This document shows positions 12,000-23,816 of a stretch of 48,053 bases of DNA, in pieces. The stretch's first letter is position 1. The number at the start of each line of letters is the position of its first letter. The translations under genes were made by a program, and so were the position numbers. The stretch is from NCBI RefSeq assembly GCF_003144195.1, contig NW_020290103.1, forward strand, positions 1 through 48,053, given 5' to 3'. Source of the DNA: Ceraceosorus guamensis (lineage: Eukaryota; Basidiomycota; Exobasidiomycetes; Ceraceosorales; Ceraceosoraceae). The notes under the pieces are model-generated. The model ran no database searches and was not told the DNA's origin. It was given only the letters and a program-made list of their open reading frames with translations.

Positions 12000-12205
12000 G
12001 GTGGGCGCCGGGGGGGCCGAGCGCAAAGCTGCATCCATTGCTTCCATGGAAAATGAGAATGCGAGAAAAAACAATGATTCATGCGTGTGTTGCGCACGTC
12101 GACCATCATGCACAGGTGCTCTGGTGCGATCCGAGCTGGGCTAAGCGAAGGTAGGAACTAGTGCGCAACTACGCACCATCGCTGAGATGAGATGAGACGA
12201 GAGCG

Positions 12206-12241
<36 letters not shown>

Positions 12242-12702
12242 CAAGTCTTTGCCGCAAAGACGCGCGGAGTAGCAGCGCAGGCATGTTGCACAGTCATCAC
12301 GAACCCATCACGACCTGAACGCGAGATCGAACGCAGACGGGGGATCTATCTCGATTTACAGCTATGAGATCCGTGCTCGCTCGTAAGCAGGAGACCAAAA
12401 AATTAGTGCGGAGGAGGAGGAGGGGGGGAAAAGAAGGAGAAAAGGGGGAAAGGAGGGACGATGTGCGTGCGCAGCGCTTTGGAGCTTGTCTAGAGCGCGT
12501 TACCCCCAACGGCAGCGTCGAGCTGACCGAGCAGTCGAGACGTGTTGCGCCTTGACCGCGACTCCTTTCCGTACGCTACAAAGTGGGATACGCTCTCGAG
12601 TTGATCGGGTGCACATGTAATTCAGAAGAACGTCTCCCCTCCGCTCTCCTTCTCTTTCGCGAGCGAGAGAGACCTGCTCCGCTTCGCGCCGCCAAGAGCT
12701 CC
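12000..12702. other. Convergent intergenic spacer (SPT6 / RHO4) with G31 tract
   Basis: About 700 bases between two convergent genes, holding both 3' UTRs. An uninterrupted run of 31 G lies at 12208-12238. A purine-rich stretch (GGAGG/GGGGAAAA) follows at 12410-12460. I see no gene. Confidence 0.6.
12208..12238. repeat. Homopolymer G31
   Basis: Thirty-one consecutive G on the plus strand, about 210 bases downstream of the SPT6 stop and therefore possibly in its 3' UTR or terminator region. The exact length is prone to assembly error. Confidence 0.9.
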
Positions 12703-13903
12703 TTACAGGATAACGCACTTTTTCTTATTGACTCCACCCGAAGCGCCTCCCACTTTTCTCCTCCACCGGCTCCTGAGCGCTTCTCTAAGCGCCACATCGA
12801 ACACCTCCTGCACACCTCTTCTCGTCTTGGCCGAACACTCTACGTATTTCGCTGCTCCAATCTCTTTGGAGACCGATAGACCTTGCTCGGGCGTCACGGG
12901 TCGAGTACCTTGCGCTGCTAGCATGGATAGAGCGTGCGCGTCGTTTCGAAGATCCGTCTTGAGCCCTACTAGAATGATGGGCACGCCCTCGCAGAAATGA
13001 TTGATCTCTGGATACCACTGGGTAGCGAGAGGGCGAAAAGGCAGGATGTGAGCCGAGGGAGCGACAAGATTCAAAGAGACGTGAGCCCGATTTGTGGAGA
13101 GAGAGAGGGGGAGAGAGAGGGACGCACCTTGTCTTGCACATTTGCCAGACTTGTGGGGTAATCGATGGCAAAGCAAATGAGAATGATATCGCTAGCAAAG
13201 GGAGGGTTGAGCGGGAGGTCGCAGGAGATCAGCAGCCTTGCGTCAGCTACTGCCATCGACGGCTACGCCCTTGCATCTCCACATTGCGAGCTCATTTCTT
13301 GTTGCATGATCTGCGCCAAAACCCTCTGCGGCTCACCTTTCCGGGTAGCTCAAAGGTCTGAGCCGATCGTACTCTTCTTGTCCCGCAGTATCCCACAATG
13401 CCAATTCCACCACCTTGCCCTCGAACCTCACGATAGGAACGTAATTCTCAAAGACGGTGGGAATGTACGCTTCTGGAAAGCGATTTTCCGACTGTGTATG
13501 CGTGCGGGGTGCGCGTGCGCAGGAAGGTGAGGTCAGTGTTTGCGTTGCCACGCTGCAGGGGGTCGCTCCAAGAGTAGCGCGGCACAGCACAGCTTGAGCA
13601 TTCGGCTCCATCTCTGCGCTCTCTGCCCCACCTTCCTCTCAAACATCCTACCCGATCCCTCCCTTCGCCCCAGCTGGTAGCCGCCGGCCGGTTCACTGAG
13701 CAATGAGCAACTTTTTGGCGACTCACATAGACGATCAACAAGCTCGTCTTTCCAGCTCCACCATCTCCCACCACGACGAGCTTCTTTTTGGCATCGATGT
13801 GAGGTCTGGTGTTGCCTCCTTGTCCAGGAGGCGCATAATCCGCACCGCTGCCCGCTTGTATGCTGCCCAATGAACCTGAAGAGGGATGTGCTTGATGCGT
13901 CAT
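12703..13903 (-). CDS. RHO4: Rho-family small GTPase, Rho4-like
   Basis: Four exons on the minus strand: 13903-13727, 13491-13337, 13191-13128 and 13017-12703. Donors are GTGAGT, GTGAGC and GTGCGT. The product is 236 residues. It is a membrane-attached molecular switch that controls actin, septation or wall growth through effectors. All motifs are visible: P-loop GDGGAGKTS (46-54), switch [11 protein letters not shown], switch [22 protein letters not shown], base recognition GLKTDLRND, and ECSAK. The Rho insert region carries TPEQG. The C-terminus is a basic stretch ending in CVIL, a CaaX box whose final Leu predicts geranylgeranylation. The roughly 38-residue N-terminal extension before the first strand and the [23 protein letters not shown] block fit the Rho4 branch better than Rho1 or Cdc42. 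The subfamily is my judgement without a tree. Convergent with SPT6. Confidence 0.92.
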
Positions 13904-15531
13904 GCTTGCAAGTCTTCGTCTGAGAGAGGGGTGGGTGGATGTAGCTTGAACCTCGCTGTGAGACGATGATCGTAGAGCCTCGCGTGTACTCAGAGATGAG
14001 CACCGACGTGCTCTCTAATCACCTTGGCCCCTTTCCTGCGTGTGGCGCGACTACTCCGGGCTTTGCTTGCGCTCTCCAAAGTCGTACTTGATATCGCGTA
14101 TGCTGGGTGCGATGAGGCGTGCGGTCCGGCAGAGGAGAGGGAGAGTGATGTGCAGTTACGCTACCTGAGGTTGATGCAATAGGCAGCAGACAATCAAGAA
14201 TTAGTATCTCGTGGCTGCAGACCCGTCCTGAGTCTGGAAAGCAAAATGAAAGATGGTGATGGATTCAAGATCGATGGATGTATGGAGGGATGGTCGACCC
14301 TTGACTCGCGCTCGCGCTCGCACTCACACTCGCACTCTTGACTCACACTGCTGCGATGGTGGTTGGCAGTGCACTCAATAATTTTAATTCCTCGAGATGG
14401 CTACTCGTGACTGGTAATCAAGAATCAAACACATATGTACACGAGCTTACAGTACTACACATTCGTGATTCGTATTCATTAACACTCCTCTGCATTTACG
14501 CCTATAACTATCCAGATCACATCCAGCCATCACCCAGCTCAGCAATTGCAGCTCCAAGCTCGATCATGACTCCACCTCGCTCTCCGCGCTAGCTGTAGCA
14601 GCTGCACGACGAACAAGCGCGTAGCCGCGCCGCCGTCACCCGCTGCGAGCGACAACACTTGGACTTGCAACCAACACGCCTGCACGCCTGCATGGCTGCA
14701 TGGCTGGCCTGGGTACAGCTGCCGGCGCTCACTTACAACTCATAGCATCGCATATCGCGTTCGCTTCGCCCCAGGCAACGGTAAATGCGCTCATCGAGCA
14801 TCTCCCATTTCTCATCATAGCCACCGAATGATTGAATTTGCATTCTCTGGGGGGGGGGCAGAAGGGCAAGCTCTCAAGCGTTCGTGTCGGCCCAGCTAGC
14901 TGCTCTACGGGCCGGGTCGAGGAGACAGACTCCTGGCACGTACTGTACAGTAATTTAACAAAGAGACTTTCAACCAACACGAACAAGGCAAACTCGATCG
15001 ATCGCGACCCGCGCCCGGTGAGAGACGCGCTCGCGCGCGCGCGCGCGCGAGAAAGCGATCCTTGCTTCTCATGTCACGTGATCTGCTACCCGCACTCGCA
15101 CTGATCATGCAACGCATGATACCCAGGACCAATTTTCGATTCACGATTCAAAATTGCGACACGTGGGTGCATGGCTCCGCTGCAGTCGACGGGTGGCGGT
15201 CGCTGTGACTTGCTTGCGGTACGCGCGGCGCGGTGTCATGAATGAGCAGCAGCAGCAGGTCGCTCGCTGCATATGCTATAGCTTGCTTGCTTAATGTGTG
15301 CGCTGTCTGCCTTGCACGGATGGGCGGGCGGGCGGGTCTCGGCGGGCTCTGCACGGCGCGTTGGAGCAGATCTTCGCGCGCCCGTGCATTTGCGCATTCT
15401 TCGTTCCCCCTCCCCCCCCCCACACTTCGTGCTTGCCGTCCACCACAACGACACAGAACCCAATGCGAACAGGGTAAACTTATTACACACGTCGCTCCAA
15501 CATCACCATCCATCAACCCCCTTTGGACATC
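13904..15531. promoter_or_regulatory. Divergent intergenic region RHO4 / SR protein gene
   Basis: 1.6 kb between two divergent start codons, so both promoters should lie here. It contains (GCTCGC)-type repeats near 14300-14330, a (CG)n run at about 15030-15050 and two copies of the ATTCGTGATT-type motif (about 14461 and 15136). Pyrimidine-rich sequence with CATCACCATC lies just upstream of the SR protein start. I see no convincing coding frame. Confidence 0.5.
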
Positions 15532-16968
15532 ATGTCTGGAGGAAAGCGCATCTATCTCGGCCACCTCTCTCCCGATGTGCGGTGAGTGGCGGTGCGGTGC
15601 GGTGCGATGCTGTGCGCATCTTGTAGTCCATCTTTGATCACGGGTGTCTCGAGCTCATCACCCCACTTGCCCCCCTCGCCTTTGAAATCCCTCTTTGCTG
15701 CTCACGCAGTCGAGGAGACCTGGAGGATCTGTTCAAGGGTTATGGAAAGATCAATGATATACGTCTGGTGCGTCATGGATGCATGGCCCGCCACGAGTTC
15801 GAGGCGCGTAATGGTGCCGGGGTGTGCTGACAGATAGCTCATCGTGCTGGATTGTGCGCACACAGATGGGCTCCTTTGGCTTCATGGAGGTCGAGAGTGG
15901 TCAGGATGCGGATGACCTGGTCAAGGTGAGTCGTGGAGCGTGTGCGCCGCATGGCGGGGCGCGTCTCCTGACCCCGGCCCGCACTCCCTTTTCCCGCGCA
16001 TCGCATCCTCAGGACTTTGATGGAAAGAGCTTCATGGGAGATCGGTGAGGCAAAGCTTGGCCATCATTTCCTCCCATTCGGCGTTTCGTTGCGCTGACTC
16101 GACGCTTCTCTGCAATGCAACAGCCTCATTGTGCAAATCGCAAAGGAAGCTCGTCCACGCAGCGAAGTACCGCGTCCTCCTGGAGGCTACACGAGCGGAT
16201 ACCAAGGTGCCAGCGGATACGGATATCCAGGTGGCTACGGTGGTCGCGGTGGCTACGGAGGCTATCATGATCCTTACGCTTACGGTGGTGGGCGCGGCGG
16301 TTATGGTGGTGGACGAGGCGGCTATGGTGGTGGATACCCACCGCGTGGAGGATACGGCGGTGGTGGTTACGGTTTCGACCCGTACGGCCCTCAGCCTCGC
16401 CAACCTCGCATTCGTCGCGGTGAGTACGCTTGGCATCGCTGATCGCAGATTGTTCACGACTGAATCTTTGAACTCCGTACATCGACACTACGCAGGCGAT
16501 TACCGCGTCATCGTTTCCAATTTGCCAGCCAACACTTCCTGGCAAGATCTCAAGGACGTGGGTCGCGAAGCGGGACACATTTCGTTTGCCGATGTCGACC
16601 CATCTCGTCCGGACGAGGGTATCCTGGAGTACGATTCGCGCGAGGATATGGAGCGCGCTCTGGACAAGATCGAAGGTATGGAGCTGCGCGGAAACAAGCT
16701 TCGCGTGGACCCTGCCCCTGCTCCGGAACCTCGAGGCTCGGAACGCGATCGCGATCGCGATGGGGGTCGTTCCAGCAGACCTGCACCCGTCGAGCGAGAG
16801 CGCGAGCGCGAACGTTCCCGCTCGCCTGCTCCTCGACGCCGTGCTGACAGTCGCTCTAGAAGCCCTGCGCCTCGTCGTGCCCGCGATGATAGCCGAGACC
16901 GCTCCCCCGCCGCTTATCGCAGCGCCTCGGCTCGCGACGCTCCAGAGGATGATCGCTACCGCGACTAG
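15532..16968 (+). CDS. SR splicing factor with two RRMs, Gly-rich linker and RS tail
   Basis: Six exons: 15532-15581, 15710-15767, 15866-15925, 16013-16044, 16124-16419 and 16496-16968. They give 322 residues, phases consistent, donors GTGAGT, GTGCGT, GTGAGT, GTGAGG and GTGAGT. It is a nuclear RNA-binding protein for splice-site choice and mRNA export. RRM1 (about residues 5-75) has RIYLGHLSPD as RNP2 and GSFGFMEVE as RNP1. A Gly/Tyr-rich linker of RGG and GGYGG repeats follows. RRM2 (about 167-240) carries SWQDLKD, the signature of the pseudo-RRM of SRSF1-type proteins. The tail has RSRSPAPRR repeats, the phosphorylatable RS domain. This order resembles fission yeast Srp2 and animal SRSF1, but orthology was not tested. 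The first four exons are only 32-60 bases, which leaves room for regulated splicing. A 360-codon antisense frame here is a shadow of the repeats. Confidence 0.93.
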
Positions 16969-17581
16969 GTTTGAATCTGTCGCACGTAGTATACGATAGG
17001 AGAAGAGGGTGGATGGACCTCTCCGTGAAGCGAATTTCACGTCGGTGCCAAAGGCGCAGGAGTGGAAGCGCGTGGAAGGATTTGCGAACCCAAACTCTAC
17101 GACAGAAGTGTATGGATTCATCTCGCAATCTCGTGTTGACGTGGATGGCCCTGAACAGAGAACGCGCATCCGAAGCGGAAATTTCCACCCCCCCCCCCCT
17201 TCCCCCAAAGAGGAAGAATCGGTCCGCTACGAACCCCACCCCCCAAAAAAAAAATCACATCTTCTGTTTTTCTCCTGTGCTCCAAGGTCTGGACAGGGTC
17301 CTTTTTTCTCAATCTAACGGCAGGCCACGCTGACTGGACGAGGCTAGGTGAAAGGATACGTTTGGACGAGGTAGACGGAGCGAACGGACGGACCTGATCG
17401 GAAATGGACTCGGACTGGCTCACTACCGGTTTTTTTGTTTTTTTTTTCTTCTTTGTTCATCTTGTTCTTTGTCTTGTTGACTGGTCGGGCCTGGATGATG
17501 GCTGAAGGTGAAAAGAAAAAAGGCGCACGTGGGGGAACAAGATGTAACTCGATTGTGATTCTCTCCCCCTTTATTCGTTTG

Positions 17582-17620
17582 TGGCACTGGCACTGGCACT
17601 GGCACTGGCACTGGCACTGG
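17582..17620. repeat. (TGGCAC)6 hexanucleotide repeat
   Basis: Six perfect TGGCAC units plus TGG, about 610 bases downstream of the SR protein stop codon, in non-coding sequence. Confidence 0.92.
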
Positions 17621-19740
17621 GAACGGGACTGGACACTTGACGCACGGCAAGGGCGCCACGGACGTGGATGGAGAAGTATGCGCTTGTCGAACAGCGAGGC
17701 CCAGCTAGCAGGCCAGCGATAAGGAATCATTGTCCTTGATCTACGTTGCTATCGGAACCCCGGATGTGGTATGGACAGCGCAGAGCGGAACTGCGAAAAA
17801 GGCAAAAAAGGTTTCCCCTTTTTTCTGGAATTTGCGCGGGAGGGATAGGGCGCATTCTTCTACGCTTCCTCGTTCCCGCATGCCAATGTTGAAGAGCTGC
17901 AAGGACGCTTGCGGTACGTGCATACTTTTGCTTGGGCCTGGTCTGCCCTGGGCCCCGCGCCCTTTATCGCGCCCCCTTCTGGAAGGTTTCCAGCTCGATC
18001 TGCCTCTAGAAAGGAAAAAAAAAAATAAGTCGATCATGGCATTCTTTTTGGTCGAGCTTGTGCTGCATCCAGAAGCTCGCCCCTCTTGGGTCAATTTTGA
18101 TCAGGATGGGCCGGCCAATTCTCGAAGGAACCGTGAATCGGAGCATATGAACAGTGGATTGCGATGGCTGATGGCTGATCGATCTGCCCCCCCGCACCCG
18201 CCCTCTCCCGCCAAGAATGCTGGCGGCGCGCGCGTACCTTGGACGAACTTGAATCGATTGGCGCAATCAGGACATGCTCTTTGATTCCTCTGAATCCTGC
18301 TCACGACTACCGGGGACGTCGGCGCTGCATAAGCAGGCCGGGTCATTCATCCAAATTGTTCAGTACGTTGATCGATGAGCGGCCGGATCGCGCAAATCGT
18401 CTTCCGCTCTGTTGGCTGCTCAGCCGAACGCTGGGTGCGTTGCGATCTATGGTCCTTGACCAATGCGGACTCTCGAGGCATGCGAAATCGTTCGAGCTGG
18501 TCAAGGGTCAGCTCGCGGGACGTTCTGCAAGACACGAAGCAGCGCGCGGCGCCATCGGATATCCGCCTTTGATACCGTTCCACGGACACGTTGCGCAACC
18601 ACGCCCCCGCTTGGCTTTCTCGCTCGAGGCGTGGAGGAAATGCTCCCCTCGAAAACGCAAGCCTTTCACGATGGACTTGAGCGCTTCTTCATCGTGCGGT
18701 AGGGGGCCAGGGATTCGAGAATGGCGACTAAGCGGATGCGAATTCTCGCACACCCCTCTCGAGAGCATCGATACCAGCAAATCGGAAAACAATGTGCATG
18801 CTGGGGGGGCCTGATTGCACGACATCCTGGACGCATGTATGCTCGTACCTTCGACCAGGTGAGTCAAGTGTCAGAGCAGGTCCGTGATTGGCTGATGCCT
18901 CCCCGCTTGCGTCTTGCTATGCGACGACGACGACGACTGACAACTGGCATGAAGAGCTTTGGTGAGTGCTGCAGGGCTAGAATGTGCTACGTTTCCCACG
19001 GGCGCAGGGCTATGCTACGCTGCAAGGACTGGTGTCTTGAACTGCCCGCCCAGCCCTCAAAGCTGGGCTTGGCGATACTGCAATCATGATACTTGATTCA
19101 TGCCATGCCTCGTCGACTAGTCTCCCTGCCTCTTTCTCTCCCCGCACTCAAGTTTGAGGTATCTCGGCTGTCTCTTTTTGCACGTCGTGGTTCGGTCATT
19201 GCCTGGCCGCGGTCGAGAAAACCGCGTGGTCAAGCGAGAATGCGTCACTTGCCCGAACTAGGGCGCGCTTGTCCACCATGCCGTGCACTTCTTTGCTCAT
19301 CCCGCACGCTGAGAGATTCGTCGCACACCGATCAAAAGGCTTACTCTCTCCGCAAGGCAAAAGGCAGAGCAGAACACGACGTGGGGGCGCCCCCGCACGA
19401 TGGGAATCACGATCGCAGTCTGCGACAGCATCTCGAATGAGATTGATTCGACTTGAGACTCGTCAATGCTGCTGCTGCTGCTGAGCACCATCGGGACTCT
19501 CTGCGGGCAGGTGCCGCATGTATGAAGAAGTGTTCTGGTTCAGGAGTAAGAGTACGACGCCATATTTGAACATACGCGCGCGATGTGCCATGGTCGCTCA
19601 TTCTTGACTCACAATCAATCACGACTGTGACTTTACTTTCGTGACTCGTGACTCGTGACTCGTGACTCTGTGGTAGGATCCAGTGAAGCATCAGGACCTT
19701 GTATTATTGCGACGCCGATCATGCAGCGCCCAGCTGCAGC

Positions 19741-20061
19741 TTGCATGCATGCATGCATGCACGCATCCAGCAGCCGTTGTTGGACTCTGCTCCGCCGGCC
19801 GACGAGTGCGTGGGCTGGAGTGAGTCAGTCGACCATGCGCTCATTCATTCAAATACTCGCCTTCTCGCCGATGAAATCGTTGGAATTTCGCGTACTTGCA
19901 ATCGTGATGGAGTGCATACAGACCGAGCTCACTCACGATTGCTTCGATCTGATGAGAATGCGCCGTCACGTTACCGCTGCGATGTCTCCTTTCGGCCGAT
20001 TGAGCGGTCGATCATGCGCGCATGAATGGCCGGTGCTCGAGACGCCAAGGTAGGCGCGCAT

Positions 20062-20105
<44 letters not shown>

Positions 20106-20290
20106 CAGATCCGCCCATGCATGCAACGTACGTCCGCCGGTCTGTACCGTACAGTGTCAGTCCCGCCATGAAGGCTGCTGGTTGTCTGTCTGTCTGTCTG
20201 CTATAGGGCTGATGTCGCATATATACGTTGCACATTGGCATGCGGTCCGGTGACGTCCGTTTCATGCATGCATGCGTGCGTGCGTGCGTG
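19741..20290. repeat. Cluster of tetranucleotide microsatellites
   Basis: Within 550 bases lie (GCAT)n at 19741-19760, (CAAG)10 at 20063-20104, (GTCT)n near 20184-20199 and (GCAT)n running into (GCGT)n at about 20265-20290. All have four-base units. I see no gene around them. Confidence 0.85.
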
Positions 20291-21157
20291 CAATCAGCCA
20301 TGCATGCTTCTCCCTCGATCTTGTCTTTGCTTGGCCATCAAGACGCGACCACATGACTGATGTTCGTCTGCTTCGAGTGGGGCCCCCCTCTGCTGAATCC
20401 CGCGATCCTTCCATGGAAGGTAGAGGCAGATGCTGATGTTGATGCTGATGATGCTGCTTGCTGGCCGGTGTGCAGGTATATAGACACGCGTCGATTCTTG
20501 ATCCACTTTCCATCCGGTGAGTCCTCGCATCCCTCTCAACGTTTTCCTTCGCTTCTACATGATCCCCTTGCACCCTCCTCCGCCAACGGACACCCAACGG
20601 TCCATTACTCATGGGGCAGGCCCTGCTCCATAGCTCTTCACTCGACCTCGATCCACACTTTTGTATTATAAACGCATCAACACATCTCTTCTACGCTTAT
20701 CCCCAAACTCTTCTCTCCGCCCACTTCCTGCGGCTCTGCCCTGATCAAAGAACGCGCATACATCTCAGTCGCATCACCCCCCTCAGCTCGGCAAGCAAGC
20801 AACGTCGAAACGATTGCGAAGATGTGCTGGCCTTGCACAAGCAACAAGCACATTGAACCCGCGTACCCAAGCGAAGGGCAGGGAAAGAAGCAGCAGCAGC
20901 AGCAGCAGCAGCAGGGCAGGTCGCGCAAGATGTTGGCCAAGTCGAAAGACGACTCTTGCTTTGCAAAGGGCAACGAGCGCGGTCTAGAAGAGGGTGAGGA
21001 TGCTGCTATGCTTTTCTCGCTGCTCCCCTTCCCTTTCGCTTTCGTGCACACCCTTTCATCTTTCTCGACACACTTTCGCTGGTCGACATTGCACACCATC
21101 TCTTCTCTTTGTCTTGGCGCCTTTTTGAACGCGTGCGACCCTTTCTTCTTCTTGCCG

Positions 21158-22417
21158 ATGCGAGCGAGAAGGAGGAGATCATGCGCACGCAGCACCTTGG
21201 TTCTCTGCGCTTTGCCGACGACCATCTTGATGTCCTTTTTAGCGCTCTGCATGGTCGCAAGCGAAGCTCGAGCAGCTCAAAAAGTTCTCTCCCTCGGTCC
21301 TCTCCCCTTAGTCTCTGGCGCCAACATTGCCAAGTTTACCTTTCCTCGACCTGGCGGTGCAGGAAGCTTCGAGATCGATACGTACATTTCCAAAGGCGAT
21401 GATGCGCCGGGCGAGCAGACCAGACAGGTCGTCGTCGTTGCGCATGGTCATCGTGAGTGTCCGCTGCGCTTTCTTTCAAGGCGCGTGGCGCAAATCGCTG
21501 ACGGATGTTTGCGCCGCTCGTGCCGCAGAGCGTGACGCCAACAACGCTTTCAAAGCTGTGCAGAGCGCGTTAAAAACATCCGGCAAGAGCAACATCGCCA
21601 TTGTGGCTCCAAAGATTGTGAATTTCTCGTGGGAACACTGCTGCTGCTGCTGTTGCTGATGGCATGGCATTGTGCTCAGCTGACTCGCATACCATCGCTC
21701 CTTTTCCAGTTCAACGGTGCTGACGGCGAGACGGCTGCGGATGGTGATCTGTGCATCTGGAAAGGCGACGGTTGGGGAAGTGGAGAAGGCATCTTGTTCC
21801 CTCTTGGCAATGCCATTGGGACGTTTGATATCATCGATGCCATCGGACATCACTTTACCGACAAGAACCTCTATCCCGCTTTGGAGTCCATCACCTTTGC
21901 AGGTCACTCGATGGGCTCGCAGCTCATGCTCCGCCATGCCATCCTCGGCAAGCAAGTTTCCGGTCTAAAGACATCCTGGGTAGTGGCCAATCCGTCCAGC
22001 TACTTGTACTTCGACAACGATCGGCCCGTCAAGGACAGGGACGGAGGAGCGTTCAAAGGTCAGAATGAGTACAAGTATGGATTCGACGGCATCGGCCAGA
22101 AGCTCGGGTTTTATGCCGACGCTTCAAAGAGTCCCGAGGAGCTGTTTGAGCGATTTGCAGCAAGGACGGTGCGTTTTTTGAACGGAGCGCTGGACAACAA
22201 GGGGGTGAGCGAGAGCAAGAGCATCGATAAGAGACCTGCAGCTGTCGCGCAAGGCGATAATCGGCAAGAAAGGGCAGAGAATTTTCGAAAGCATGTCAAC
22301 AGGAAGAATGGCGGGCAAGATCCTGCTGCTTTCAGCTGGCAGCTCGTGCCGAGGGCTAGTCACAGCGCCGACGAGATGTTCGACTCGGAGATCGGCATCG
22401 CTGCTCTGTTCAACTGA
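21158..22417 (+). CDS. Secreted alpha/beta hydrolase
   Basis: Three exons: 21158-21452, 21529-21617 and 21710-22417, giving 363 residues. The first intron has GTGAGT; the second has the weaker donor GTGAAT, chosen because it joins IVAPKI to FNGADGE in phase. A basic start followed by a hydrophobic run (residues 16-38, ending VASEARA) looks like a signal peptide or anchor, with an in-frame ATG at 21227 as a shorter start. VVVVAHGHQ fits the oxyanion strand, GHSMG (193-197) is the nucleophile elbow with Ser195, and ASHSADEMF supplies the likely catalytic His346; the acid residue is not certain. The substrate is unknown; ester or lipid hydrolysis outside the cell is inferred from the fold. It lies upstream of another secreted-protein gene on the same strand. 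The frame stays open upstream to 20822, but that part reads like 5' UTR with poly-Gln. Confidence 0.82.
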
Positions 22418-23456
22418 TGCGCTCTGTTCGACTGATGATGCTTGCCCCCCGGAGGCGCTCATCCCGGAGGACGCTTATTTTGCCCTTCCTTGCTGGACTC
22501 GATGTCATGCGCGAAATTTCCTTCACCCCCACCCCCCCACTTGTACAGTTCACATGAATTGCCCCCCTCCTCTGTGGCGCTTGCCTATTATGCCCGCGCC
22601 CATAAGCAGCACCCCATAATCACGATAATGCCCATGCATCGAACACAGCCTGCATGCATGGCTGCCTGCCCACTTTGAGTCATGAGTCTTGAGTGGCAGG
22701 ATGGACCAACCCCACAACCACGTGAATAAGCTGAGGGTGGCATGGCATAAGGAAGCGGAGCGTACATTCACCATTCTCAAATGGACCAGAGATCGTCAGC
22801 AGGCAGGCAGGCAGGGCGCAGCAGAGGGGAGCTATGTAGTCGCGAGTGTGCATGGGTGTACGTAACACGCCATTTAGCGGATCAGTCGATCGCGTATATA
22901 CGTGCTGATCGAGCGATCCATGCAGCAGGACAAAACCAATTCACAATTGAAGATCCGCAATTTGTTTAACGCGTGCAATTACAAATTCGATGTCCGCCGC
23001 GGCGCGAGAAGGGCGGGCGGGCGCGCGGCGTTGAAAAGGCGCGCACAGTGGTGCACAGCCTCGCGAAATCTCCTGCGCCATATGCAGCATATATGTTATT
23101 GGCTTGCAACGATTGAAGCACCGCGCCGGTCAGCCTACGTACGCGAAGCTTCAATGCTTCATCTCACCATCCTTCTCGCATCGCGATCGAGTCAGCAGCA
23201 GAGCGTGAGTTGCGGCAGATGACATCCAGTCACGAGTTTTCGAATAGCCAGTTGGGGAGAGGCTGGCTGGCTGATGCTTTCCTTTTCTTTTGAAACTTCC
23301 CTTTTGACTGTACAGAAACCCACGTGCACAGGCACAGGATTCACCGTCCTGCGCAAATTGCACCATCGATCTCACAACCCGCCCAACGATCGTCATCAGC
23401 CTTGTGCCTCGCACGAACTGCCATCCTCACCGATGCAACTCCCAGCGAGCCCAGTC
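22418..23456. other. Intergenic region between two secreted-protein genes
   Basis: About 1.0 kb in tandem orientation, holding the hydrolase 3' UTR and the promoter of the next gene. It has homopurine/homopyrimidine patches (22440-22560) and two CATATATG-like sequences near 23080-23095. I see no supported gene. Confidence 0.5.
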
Positions 23457-23771
23457 ATGAAGCTGCGCATCATAATCGGCTCTCTGCCGCTGCCGCCGCT
23501 GCTGCTGCTGCTGCTGCTGCTGGCCACACTCGCGCTCTCATCAGCTCCAACTCTTGCTGCACCAGCAGCAAGTGCCAAGGCGAGCGAGGCCGACAGGTTG
23601 CATGCGCAGCAGCAAGAGAAGAGGGATCTCTCCATCCTTCGTGGTCTGATACCCGTCACTCGCTTTCCCGGTACCAACCTTTTGGCAGCTTCCTACCCCA
23701 ACGAGATCACTGTGCGATACAATGGGACTGTGGTGGTGAGTCAGGAAGGCTGGGCGGATTGTCGCATGGAT

Positions 23772-23816
<45 letters not shown>

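Larger units (their letters stand above)
16969..21157. other. 4.2 kb stretch without a recognisable gene
   Basis: The longest gene-free stretch in the window. Its open frames are short, lack domain signals and do not join into a spliced product that I can support. It holds A/C/T homopolymers at 17180-17290, (TGGCAC)6 at 17582-17620, a CGTGACT tandem at about 19640-19667, and a dense set of tetranucleotide microsatellites at 19740-20290. The last few hundred bases should hold the promoter of the hydrolase gene. A non-coding RNA or a fast-evolving gene cannot be excluded. Confidence 0.5.

Noticed and set aside
16126-17208. Antisense 360-codon frame over the SR protein gene
   Set aside because: It is open because the sense strand has RGG and RS repeats. 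The sense gene has two RRMs and five clean introns.
20822-21157. Longer N-terminus for the secreted hydrolase
   Set aside because: It would bury the signal peptide after 112 residues of low-complexity sequence. The ATG at 21158 leaves the hydrophobic segment at the N-terminus.
16969-21157. Hidden mobile element in the long gene-free stretch
   Set aside because: I found no transposase or reverse transcriptase motif, no long terminal or inverted repeat and no target-site duplication. The open frames are short and unrelated to such families.
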